The notes below the pieces were generated by a model. It saw nothing but the letters and a program-made list of their open reading frames with translations, made no database searches and was not told the origin of the DNA. DNA of 64,000 bases from Phenylobacterium sp. (GTDB lineage: Bacteria; Pseudomonadota; Alphaproteobacteria; Caulobacterales; Caulobacteraceae). Where the stretch lies: positions 117,334 to 181,333 of the forward strand of contig NZ_JAUSCJ010000018.1 in assembly GCF_030651185.1 (NCBI RefSeq), in the 5' to 3' direction. Both the position numbers and the translations under genes were made by a program. This document shows positions 34,568-41,713 of this stretch, piece after piece. The number at the start of each line of letters is the position of its first letter. Positions within the stretch are counted from its first letter, which is position 1.

Positions 34568-36577
34568 ATGAAGAAACATATTCTCCTGGCCGGCGCCGCC
34601 GCGGGCCTCGCCCTCGCCGCCACAACGGCCCAGGCGCAATCCATCGACTACGGCTCGCTGGAGCAGCTGTTCAACGAACCGGTCACCACCTCGGCCACCG
34701 GCTCGCCGCAGCGTTCCACCGAGGCCCCGGTGGACATGACCATCATCAGCGCCGAGGACATCAAGCGCTCGGGCGCCGCCGACATTCCCACCATCCTCAG
34801 CCGGGTGGCCGGGGTCGACATCCTGCCCTTCGCGGCCGGCGCCTCGGAAATCAGCGTGCGGGGCTACAACCAGTCGCGGTCACCGCGCATGCTGGTGCTG
34901 ATCAATGGCCGCCAGGTCTATCTCGACCACTTCGGCTACACCGACTGGCACACCCTGCCGGTCGCCCTCGAGGAGATCCGCCAGATCGAACTGGTGCGTG
35001 GTCCCAACAGCGCGCTGTTCGGGTTCAACGCCGTCTCCGGCGTGGTCAACATCATCACCTTCAATCCGAAATTCGACGCCACCAACCTCGTCTCCGTCCA
35101 GGCCGGCACCCTCGGCTACAACGCGGCCACGGTGGTCAAGACCCTCAAGCTCGGCGAGATGATCTCCGTGCGCCTCTCGGCCGGCACCGACCGGCAGGAT
35201 GAGTGGGCCAACACCAACCCGGCCATCACCCCGGCCATGCTCTCCGATCCCTGGGGCGTTCGCGCCTCCGTGGACGCCGTGGCTGAACTGTCGCCGAAGG
35301 CCGATCTGCGGGTCGAGGGCTCCTGGTCGAACTCGGGTCAGAGCGAGATGCTCTCCGGCTACACCTATGCCCGGCACCGGGTGCAGACCTCCTCGGGCAA
35401 GGTCTCCCTGGACGCCGACACCGCCTTTGGGACCATCCAGGCGCAGGCCTATGTGAACAACCTCGATTCCCGGGCCACACCCCTGCACTACCGGAACACC
35501 ATCTCAGTGGCCAAGGTGCAGGATCTGCTCAAGATCGGAACCGCCCACACGCTGCGGCTGGGTCTCGAATACCGCGACAACAAGGTCAATACGACGCCCG
35601 TCGAGGGGGCCGAGGTCGGCTACTCCGTCTGGGCGCCGTCGGTCATGTGGAACTGGGTGGTCAATCCCAAGCTTTCGGTCACCTCCGCCGTGCGGCTCGA
35701 CAGCCTGACCCTGAAACGCACGGGCGTCTTCCCCCGCGGGATGCCCCGCCAGAGCAACAGTGACTGGGACCGTTCGATCGAGGAGGTCAGCGTCAATCTG
35801 GGCGCCGTGTTCGCCGCCACCGACCGCGACACCTTCCGGGCAACCTACGCCAGGGGTGTCCAGGCGCCGACCCTGGTGGAGCTGGGCTCACGCCAGGTCT
35901 TCCCGACGACCGCCCCGCCGGTGGGAATCGCCACGGTCGGCAATCCGACCCTGCAGCCGGCGATCGTCACCAGCTACGGGCTGACCTATGAGCGCGCCCT
36001 GCCCGAGCTCAACGCAAGGCTCGGCGTCAAGCTGTTCCAGCAACTCACCGAGGACGTCAAGAGCGGGGTCAGCCGGCTGCAGATCGACGTGCCGGCCACG
36101 GCCACGACCTACGCCGCCCTGACCTATTTCAACATCGGCGAGTCGGAGATGAAGGGGGTGGAGCTCTCCGCCTCGGGCAAGCTCGGCGCCGGGTTCCGTT
36201 GGAGCGCCGACACCACCTATACCGACATCACCGACACTCCGATCGCGGGTTACAGCCCAGTGCGCCGCCAGGTGGCGTTCGGCGAGACCAGCCCGAAGTA
36301 TCGCAGCAATCTGGCTGTGGGCTGGACCGGCGGACCTTGGACGGCCGACGCCAATGTGCATCACGTCTCCAAGTTCAACTCCTACACGTCCACCCAGACC
36401 CTGGAGCCGGTGAAGGCCTACGGGACCTTCGCCGGCCGGGTAGCCTACAACCGCGCAGACGGCGTCACCCTCGCCGTCAGCGGTCAGAACCTGCTGCGTG
36501 AACAGCAGGTCCAGGCCAAGACCACCGCCTTGAAGAGCGAGCGCCGCATCCTCTTCTCGGTCAGCAAGACCTGGTGA
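34568..36577 (+). CDS. TonB-dependent receptor, cassette 1
   Basis: 669 residues with a signal peptide (ILLAGAAAGLALAATTAQAQ). Mature start SIDYGSLEQLFNEPVTTSATGSPQR, then the plug domain (VDMTIISAEDIKRSGA, VRGYNQSRSPRMLVLINGRQ, EIRQIELVRGPNSALFGFNA, SGVVNIITF), then a beta-barrel ending FSVSKTW with the terminal aromatic needed for outer-membrane assembly. The plug is of the BtuB-like group that is often encoded beside DUF4154 proteins and signalling proteins. Substrate unknown. A terminator follows at 36651, and no chemoreceptor gene follows as it does in cassette 2. Confidence 0.93.
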   Translation: MKKHILLAGAAAGLALAATTAQAQSIDYGSLEQLFNEPVTTSATGSPQRSTEAPVDMTIISAEDIKRSGAADIPTILSRVAGVDILPFAAGASEISVRGYNQSRSPRMLVLINGRQVYLDHFGYTDWHTLPVALEEIRQIELVRGPNSALFGFNAVSGVVNIITFNPKFDATNLVSVQAGTLGYNAATVVKTLKLGEMISVRLSAGTDRQDEWANTNPAITPAMLSDPWGVRASVDAVAELSPKADLRVEGSWSNSGQSEMLSGYTYARHRVQTSSGKVSLDADTAFGTIQAQAYVNNLDSRATPLHYRNTISVAKVQDLLKIGTAHTLRLGLEYRDNKVNTTPVEGAEVGYSVWAPSVMWNWVVNPKLSVTSAVRLDSLTLKRTGVFPRGMPRQSNSDWDRSIEEVSVNLGAVFAATDRDTFRATYARGVQAPTLVELGSRQVFPTTAPPVGIATVGNPTLQPAIVTSYGLTYERALPELNARLGVKLFQQLTEDVKSGVSRLQIDVPATATTYAALTYFNIGESEMKGVELSASGKLGAGFRWSADTTYTDITDTPIAGYSPVRRQVAFGETSPKYRSNLAVGWTGGPWTADANVHHVSKFNSYTSTQTLEPVKAYGTFAGRVAYNRADGVTLAVSGQNLLREQQVQAKTTALKSERRILFSVSKTW

Positions 36578-36650
36578 TCTGACAGCCGCCGCCGCCCTCC
36601 CAGGCGGCTGACGATCCCGGACGGACGCGGCCTTCTCGCCGCGTCCTCAA

Positions 36651-36683
36651 GGCTCCAGGGTTCCCCAGCCCTGGAGCCGTTTT
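36651..36683 (+). terminator. Intrinsic terminator of cassette 1
   Basis: GGCTCCAGGG (36651-36660) pairs with CCCTGGAGCC (36669-36678) around TTCCCCAG, then GTTTT. Before it, GGACGCGGCC/GCCGCGTCC makes a second hairpin. Confidence 0.88.
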
Positions 36684-36695
36684 GCGTGTCGGAGC

Positions 36696-36747
36696 TAGAG
36701 CGCGCCAGGGTTAAGTGGAGGCCGGTTAACCCGTCCGGCGCGCTCTA
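36696..36747. repeat. Palindromic repeat, family C, unit 1
   Basis: TAGAGCGCGCC and GGCGCGCTCTA are perfect outer arms; GGGTTAA and TTAACCC form inner arms. Likely a dispersed intergenic element of the alphaproteobacterial RPE/REP kind. Confidence 0.75.
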
Positions 36748-36758
36748 TCACTTTGAAT

Positions 36759-36810
36759 TAGAGCCCTTTTGAACGGGTCAGATGATTCCATCTGACCCTA
36801 AAGGGCTCTA
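36759..36810. repeat. Palindromic repeat, family C, unit 2, ends inside the TauE gene
   Basis: TAGAGCCCTTT pairs with AAAGGGCTCTA, and GGGTCAGATG with CATCTGACCC. The last three bases, CTA at 36808-36810, are the stop codon of the TauE/SafE gene on the minus strand, so the element fixes where that protein ends. Confidence 0.78.
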
Positions 36811-37578
36811 GCCGAACAGCATCCAGGCCTGCCAGGCGGCGAGGCCGGTCACCAGGGCGCCCACCAGCCAGGTGAGGGCGCGGTGCGGCAGCACCTTGGT
36901 GGCCCAGCCGGCGACGGGGGCGGCCACCACCCCGCCGGCGATCAGGCCCACCACTGACCAGAGATGGTCGGTGAGGCCCGTGGTCTGCCAGTGTCCGGTC
37001 ACCAGGGCGGTGATGAAGGCCGCCGAGACGGCGACCGACATGAAGAATTCGGCGGTGTTGGTGGTGCCGATCGCCTGGCGCGGGTCGGCGCCGCTTCCCA
37101 GCAGGGTCGAGGTCACCACCGGACCCCAGCCGCCGCCGCCCACGGCGTCGAAGAAGCCGCCCGTGAGGCCCAGCGGGAAGGGCAGCCGCCAGGAGAACAG
37201 CTTGGGCCGCGTCTGGCGCCAGGCGCGGTAGAGGATCACCAGGCCCATGAGGCCGAGCCAGCCCACCACATAGGGCTTGATCACCGCGCCATCGATGGAG
37301 GTCAGCAGGTAGGTCCCGCCGATCCCGCCCAGCACCCCGCCCAGGGCCAGCAACAGCAGCAGCCGCCAGCCGACATTGCGGTGGTAGATGTGGCTGATCG
37401 CCGAGGCCGCGCCGGTGAACACCTTGGCGGCGTGCACGCTGGCCGAGGCGTTGGCCGGAGTCACCCCCAGGGCCAGCAGGACCGTGGAGCAGATCACCCC
37501 ATAGGCCATGCCCAACGCCCCATCGACGAGCTGGGCGGCGAAGCCCACCGCCACGAACAGCCAGAATTCAGTGCTCAT
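36808..37578 (-). CDS. TauE/SafE-family sulfite/organosulfonate exporter
   Basis: 256 residues from the ATG at 37576-37578. About eight membrane segments; the two repeats of the family are visible as VGFAAQLVDGALGMAYGVIC and LGLTGGFFDAVGGGGWGPVV (the latter with the conserved GGGG). It probably exports sulfite, sulfoacetate or similar anions. It lies between the two receptor cassettes and is divergent from lysE. The stop codon is part of a repeat. Confidence 0.9.
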   Translation of the reverse strand: MSTEFWLFVAVGFAAQLVDGALGMAYGVICSTVLLALGVTPANASASVHAAKVFTGAASAISHIYHRNVGWRLLLLLALGGVLGGIGGTYLLTSIDGAVIKPYVVGWLGLMGLVILYRAWRQTRPKLFSWRLPFPLGLTGGFFDAVGGGGWGPVVTSTLLGSGADPRQAIGTTNTAEFFMSVAVSAAFITALVTGHWQTTGLTDHLWSVVGLIAGGVVAAPVAGWATKVLPHRALTWLVGALVTGLAAWQAWMLFG

Positions 37579-37681
37579 GGGTCCCCATTTCGGATTTCCG
37601 TGTCGCGGAACTTCCCCAGCGCTGCAATGGGCTTTACCTCGGGGCCACCGCAGCTTTTCTCTCCACGAGCGCCCCGGGCCC

Positions 37682-38314
37682 ATGATCCTTCCCGTCGACC
37701 CCGCCCGCTACGCCACCTTCCTGGGGGTCATGGCGATCATGGCGGTGACGCCGGGACCGGCCAATGTCTTCGCCATCGCCATCGGGGCAGAGCGCGGCAA
37801 GCGGGCCGCCCTGATCGCCGTGGCCGGCATGAACAGCGCGACCCTGGTCTGGTTCGGCGTGGCGGCCCTGGGGCTGGGCGCCGCGGTCCTGGCCTTTCCC
37901 CAGGTCTTCCACCTGATCGCCTATGCCGGGGCCGCCTATGTGGCCTGGCTCGGGCTCAAGAGCCTGCTGGCGGCGCGGATCGAGACGATGGGCGAGCTCA
38001 AGCCCGCCTCCATCCAGCCCGGCGCCCACGCCTGGCGCGACGGCTTCACGGTGCAGATTTCCAATCCCAAGGCGATCCTGTTCTTCACCGCCGTCCTGCC
38101 GCCTTTCCTGGATCCGGACCGCCCCCTGCCCCTGCAGCTGGCCTTCTTCGCCTGCGGGACGATCGGCTTTGATGTGATCTCCATGAGCGCCTATGGCCTG
38201 GGCGGCGCGGCCTTGGCCCGGCGGATGACGGAGCCGCGCTTCCGGCGGGGATTCCAGGTCGTCGTGGGCCTGCTGCTGATCAGCGCCGCGGCCCTGATGG
38301 CGCTGCGCCACTAG
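37682..38314 (+). CDS. LysE/RhtB-family amino acid exporter
   Basis: 210 residues. GVMAIMAVTPGPANVFAIAIGAERGKRAA is the LysE N-terminal signature (TPGP); LAYAGAAYVAWLGLKSL and GFTVQISNPKAILFFTAVLPPFL complete it. Six spans predicted by eye. Substrate class (lysine, homoserine, threonine) is not resolvable. It is divergent from the TauE gene by 103 bp. Confidence 0.93.
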   Translation: MILPVDPARYATFLGVMAIMAVTPGPANVFAIAIGAERGKRAALIAVAGMNSATLVWFGVAALGLGAAVLAFPQVFHLIAYAGAAYVAWLGLKSLLAARIETMGELKPASIQPGAHAWRDGFTVQISNPKAILFFTAVLPPFLDPDRPLPLQLAFFACGTIGFDVISMSAYGLGGAALARRMTEPRFRRGFQVVVGLLLISAAALMALRH

Positions 38315-38793
38315 GACGTGGGGCGACCCTGCGTGTGCAAGCCCTACCCTGCCGTGCGCGGCTATCCTCGTTTCGGGTATAAGCAAGGAAATTCAGCGCC
38401 TTAAAGGGTGCGACAAAGCACCGCCATGGGGGGTGCGACAAAAGGTTCCAAACCAGTAAGGTTAAGCTTCGCCGGCAGTTCTCACGGCCGGCCCTACCGC
38501 GGTAGGGCCAAGGCTAAGGGTGGGCGTGGAAGCTTAAGTTCAGAGTTCAGGGCATACGCCTCGCCGCTTATCGGCATGTATTCGCAGAATACACCCCTTA
38601 AAAACTCGATCTATTCTCGGGTATTGCCGAGACCTTCATCCAGCAAGATATTTGAGTAATACCAACATATACACAACAAGAGTGCGAATTTCCGCTTGAA
38701 ATATCGCGTTATGACAATTCGCCTTAACCTCTATTTACCATTGAGGCGTCCAAACCTCCCCTCGTTCAGCCCGCGGTGGGCGAGGGAACAAAG
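38315..38793 (+). promoter_or_regulatory. AT-rich leader region of the remnant and cassette 2
   Basis: 479 bp without a gene. Bases 38388-38509 match the cassette 1 leader without gaps (blocks listed there). GGGTGCGACAAA occurs twice, at 38406 and 38431, 25 bp apart. GGTGC-GACAAA-GCACC can fold as a hairpin. The lower part is AT-rich. TTAA-CCTCTAT-TTAC at 38724-38738 resembles a CtrA box with one mismatch. No other gene was found here; a short open frame at 38408-38659 in this AT-rich DNA has no family features. Confidence 0.6.
38490..38509. promoter_or_regulatory. 20-bp perfect palindrome, copy 2
   Basis: GGCCCTACCGCGGTAGGGCC is its own reverse complement. As DNA it fits a dimeric repressor or activator site; as RNA it could be an 8-bp stem with a CGCG loop. 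Spacing to GGGGGGTGCGACA (62 bp) equals that in the other leader. Confidence 0.65.
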
Positions 38794-38988
38794 ATGTCCG
38801 AACGCACCAAACACCTGATCGCGACGGAGGCCGCAGCGCTTGTGCTGGCCACGCCGATGGTCGGTCACGCCGGCGTCACCCTGGCGCTCTCCCGCCAGAC
38901 CCTTCTCACCGAGCGCCAGCAACAGACCCGCGGCCTGGAGGCCGAACGCCGGGTGGTCTTCTCCATCAACAAGCGCCGGGGAGCCTGA
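38794..38988 (+). pseudogene. Collapsed YfiR-like/TonB-receptor cassette: fused remnant ORF
   Basis: 64 codons, RBS-like GGCGAGGGAACA. Residues 1-26 (MSERTKHLIATEAAALVLAT, PMVGHA) match the signal peptides of the two YfiR-like proteins. From residue 27 it jumps to GVTLALSRQTLLTERQQQTR, GLEAERRVVFSINKRRGA, which lines up with the last strand pair of the cassette 1 receptor (GVTLAVSGQNLLREQQ, SERRILFSVSKTW). The terminal aromatic is lost. An in-frame deletion of ~2.5 kb inside an ancestral cassette explains it. It may still be translated and exported. The intact cassette 2 starts 99 bp downstream. Confidence 0.8.
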
Positions 38989-39087
38989 AACCGAAACCTG
39001 CCGAGTGATCGGCGACGCGCTCTCCGCGCCAGAGACTGAACCTAAGGCCGACGCCAGAACGGCGCGGACCAACACCAGAGGGGCTAA

Positions 39088-39618
39088 ATGTCTATCTCAA
39101 CGAAACAGTTGCTGTCGGCGGGGGCCATGGCCCTTGTGCTGGCGACACCGATGGTCGGTCACGCCGACCCGGCCAAGGACCTGGCCGTCGCCGGCCGGGC
39201 GCTGACCTTCCTGGAAAACGGCCCCACGGGCCGCGCCGTCCTGGGCGTCGTCTTCGATCCGGCGAAGCCAGGCTCGGTGGCGGAAAAGAACGCCCTCATG
39301 GCGGCTCTCGGCGCGGGCTACGCGGCCGGTGCGGTCACCCTGATCGGCAAGCCGGTTGAAGCCTCCGCCGTCGGCGGCGTCAGCGGTGTCGCGGCTCTCT
39401 ACATCACCGAAGGCGTCAACTACGGCGCCGTCGGCGCCGCCGCCAAGGCCAAGAAGCTGGTGACCGTCGGATCCGATCCGGCCTGCGTGAAGTCCGGCGC
39501 CTGCGTCATGGGCGTCGCCACCGAACCCAAGGTCGACATCACCGTCAACCGCGCGGCCGCCGCCGCCGTGGGCGCCACGTTCAAGGCCGCCTTCCGCATG
39601 ATGATCAAGGAGATCTGA
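39088..39618 (+). CDS. YfiR-like periplasmic protein, cassette 2
   Basis: 176 residues. Signal peptide MSISTKQLLSAGAMALVLAT, PMVGHA|DP. The mature protein is nearly identical to the cassette 1 copy (differences are mostly conservative), with KLVTVGSDPACVKSGACVMG and VDITVNRAAAAAVGATFKAA, ending FRMMIKEI. Same reasoning for a YfiR/DUF4154-like fold as in cassette 1. RBS-like AGAGGGG ~6 bp upstream. It shares its transcription unit with the receptor (26 bp gap) and probably the chemoreceptor. High identity of the mature part suggests recent duplication or continuing selection. Confidence 0.6.
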   Translation: MSISTKQLLSAGAMALVLATPMVGHADPAKDLAVAGRALTFLENGPTGRAVLGVVFDPAKPGSVAEKNALMAALGAGYAAGAVTLIGKPVEASAVGGVSGVAALYITEGVNYGAVGAAAKAKKLVTVGSDPACVKSGACVMGVATEPKVDITVNRAAAAAVGATFKAAFRMMIKEI

Positions 39619-39644
39619 GCCTGAACGGCTCGGAAGACAAATCG

Positions 39645-41657
39645 ATGAAAAAGCAAATCCTCCTCGCCGGCGCCGCCGCCGGCCTCGCTCTGGCCGCCAC
39701 GACGGCCCACGCGCAATCCATCGACTACGGCTCGATGGAGCAGCTGTTCAACGAACCGGTCACCACCTCGGCCACGGGCTCGCCGCAGCGCTCCACCGAA
39801 GTGCCGGTGGACATGACCATCATCTCCTCGGCCGACATCAAGCGCTCGGGCGCCACCGACCTGCCCACCATCCTGTCGCGCGTCGCCGGCGTGGACGTGC
39901 TGAACTTCGCCGCCGGCCAGTCCGACGTCGGCATCCGCGGCTACAACCAGGCCCGTTCGCCGCGCCTGCTGGTGCTGATCAACGGCCGCCAGGTCTATCT
40001 CGACCACTTCGGCTACACCGACTGGACCGCCCTGCCGATCTCGCTGAGCGAAATCCGCCAGATCGAAGTGGTGCGCGGACCCAACAGCGCCATCTTCGGC
40101 TTCAACGCCGTGTCCGGCGTGGTCAACATCATCACCTTCAACCCGAAGTTCGATGACACCAACGCCATCGACCTGCGCACCGGCACCGGCGAGAGCAACT
40201 TCGTCTCCGTCGTGAAGACCATGCGCCTTGGCGACAAGGTCTCGGTGCGGATCTCGGCCGGCGGCGAGCACCAGGACGAGTGGAAGGACAACAGCGCGGC
40301 CGTCACTGCCGCTATGATCCACAACCCCACCACCCTGCACGCCAACATCGACGCCGTCGCCGAACTCGGCTCCAAGACCCAGCTGCGGGTCGAGGGCTCC
40401 TACTCCAACGGCCAGGCCACCCAGGTCATCTCGACCTTCGCCTACGCCGCCCACCGCATCAAGACCAACTCCCTGAAGGCCACGGTCACCTCCGACACCA
40501 AGCTCGGCCTGATCCAGGTCCAGGGCTATCACAACGATCTGGACGCCCTGACCCCGGGCCGCCGCTACCTGAACGGCATTACGGTGTTCAGCGTCGAGGA
40601 CCTGTTCAAGGTCGGCGCGAACCACACCGTCCGCCTGGGCCTGGAGTACCGCGACAACCAGCTCAACACCGCCTCCTACTCGGGCGCCAAGATCAGCTAC
40701 AAGGTCCTGGCCCCCTCGGTGATGTGGAACTGGGCGGTCAATCCCAAGCTGTCCCTGACCGCCGCCGCGCGCCTGGACAATCTGTCGCTGGAACGCACCG
40801 GGTCCTTCCCGGTCGGCGTGCCCCAGACCAGCAACAAGCTCTGGGACCGCGACATCAAGGAAACCAGCGTCAATCTCGGCGCGGTGTTCAAGGCCACCGA
40901 CGCCGACACGCTGCGCGCCACCTATGCCCGCGGCGTCCAGGCGCCGACCCTGCTTGAACTGGGCGGCCTGATCATCCCGCCGGCCACCCCCGCGCCCGTG
41001 GGCTTCCTGATCGAGGGCAACCCGTTCCTGGATCCGGCCATCGTCACCAACTACCAGCTGACCTATGACCGCGACCTGCCCTCGCTGAAGGCCAAGGCCA
41101 GCGTGAAGGTCTTCATGCAGAAGACCGAAAGCGTGAAGGGCCAGTTCTCGACGGCGGTCGTCAGCATCCCGGCGACCGCGACCACCTGGGCCGCCTACCA
41201 GTACGCCAACACCGGCGACTCCGAGATGAAGGGCGTCGAGCTCGCCGCCTCGGGCAAGTTCGGAACCGGCTTCCACTGGAGCGCCGACACCACCTACACC
41301 AAGATCGAAGACACGCCGGCCCTCACCGCGGCGGCCCTGATCCTGCGCAAGGTGGCCTTCGAGGCCACGACGCCGAAGTACCGCAGCAACCTGGCCCTCG
41401 GCTGGGCTGACGAGCAGTGGGCGGTGGACGGCTACGTCCGTCAGGTCAGCAAGTTCTCGTCCTACAACGGCAACCTGCTTGAGCCCGTCTCGGCCTACAC
41501 CACCCTGGCCGGCCGGGTGTCCTACAAGCTGCAGAACGGCATCGTGATGGGTGTGGACGGGGTCAACCTGCTCCACGGCCGCCAATCGCAAGCCAAGGGC
41601 CCCAGCGGCCTGCAGGCCGAGCGCCGGGTGCAATTCACCCTCAGCAAGACCTGGTGA
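39645..41657 (+). CDS. TonB-dependent receptor, cassette 2
   Basis: 670 residues, paralogue of the cassette 1 receptor. Signal peptide and first 150 residues are nearly the same (SIDYGSMEQLFNEPVTTSAT, VRGYNQ replaced by IRGYNQARSPRLLVLINGRQ). The barrel diverges much more, especially extracellular loops (for example IIPPATPAPVGFLIEG against VFPTTAPPVGIATVG), as expected if the two bind different ligands. Ends FTLSKTW. A hairpin and the MCP gene follow. Confidence 0.93.
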   Translation: MKKQILLAGAAAGLALAATTAHAQSIDYGSMEQLFNEPVTTSATGSPQRSTEVPVDMTIISSADIKRSGATDLPTILSRVAGVDVLNFAAGQSDVGIRGYNQARSPRLLVLINGRQVYLDHFGYTDWTALPISLSEIRQIEVVRGPNSAIFGFNAVSGVVNIITFNPKFDDTNAIDLRTGTGESNFVSVVKTMRLGDKVSVRISAGGEHQDEWKDNSAAVTAAMIHNPTTLHANIDAVAELGSKTQLRVEGSYSNGQATQVISTFAYAAHRIKTNSLKATVTSDTKLGLIQVQGYHNDLDALTPGRRYLNGITVFSVEDLFKVGANHTVRLGLEYRDNQLNTASYSGAKISYKVLAPSVMWNWAVNPKLSLTAAARLDNLSLERTGSFPVGVPQTSNKLWDRDIKETSVNLGAVFKATDADTLRATYARGVQAPTLLELGGLIIPPATPAPVGFLIEGNPFLDPAIVTNYQLTYDRDLPSLKAKASVKVFMQKTESVKGQFSTAVVSIPATATTWAAYQYANTGDSEMKGVELAASGKFGTGFHWSADTTYTKIEDTPALTAAALILRKVAFEATTPKYRSNLALGWADEQWAVDGYVRQVSKFSSYNGNLLEPVSAYTTLAGRVSYKLQNGIVMGVDGVNLLHGRQSQAKGPSGLQAERRVQFTLSKTW

Positions 41658-41665
41658 GCTAAGCC

Positions 41666-41690
41666 GACCCCGCCGCGCCGCGGCGGGGTC
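41666..41690 (+). terminator. Hairpin between the receptor and the chemoreceptor gene
   Basis: GACCCCGCCG (41666-41675) pairs perfectly with CGGCGGGGTC (41681-41690), 5-base loop, then ACGCTTTCCTT, a poor U-run. Probably an attenuator or processing/stability element rather than a full stop, which would set the MCP level below that of the receptor. Confidence 0.55.
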
Positions 41691-41713
41691 ACGCTTTCCT
41701 TCGGAGATTTGAG

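Noticed and set aside
38388..38509. Cyclic-di-GMP (GEMM) or cobalamin riboswitch as explanation of the leader element
   Set aside because: The conserved cores of GEMM-I and of the B12 box are not present in either copy.
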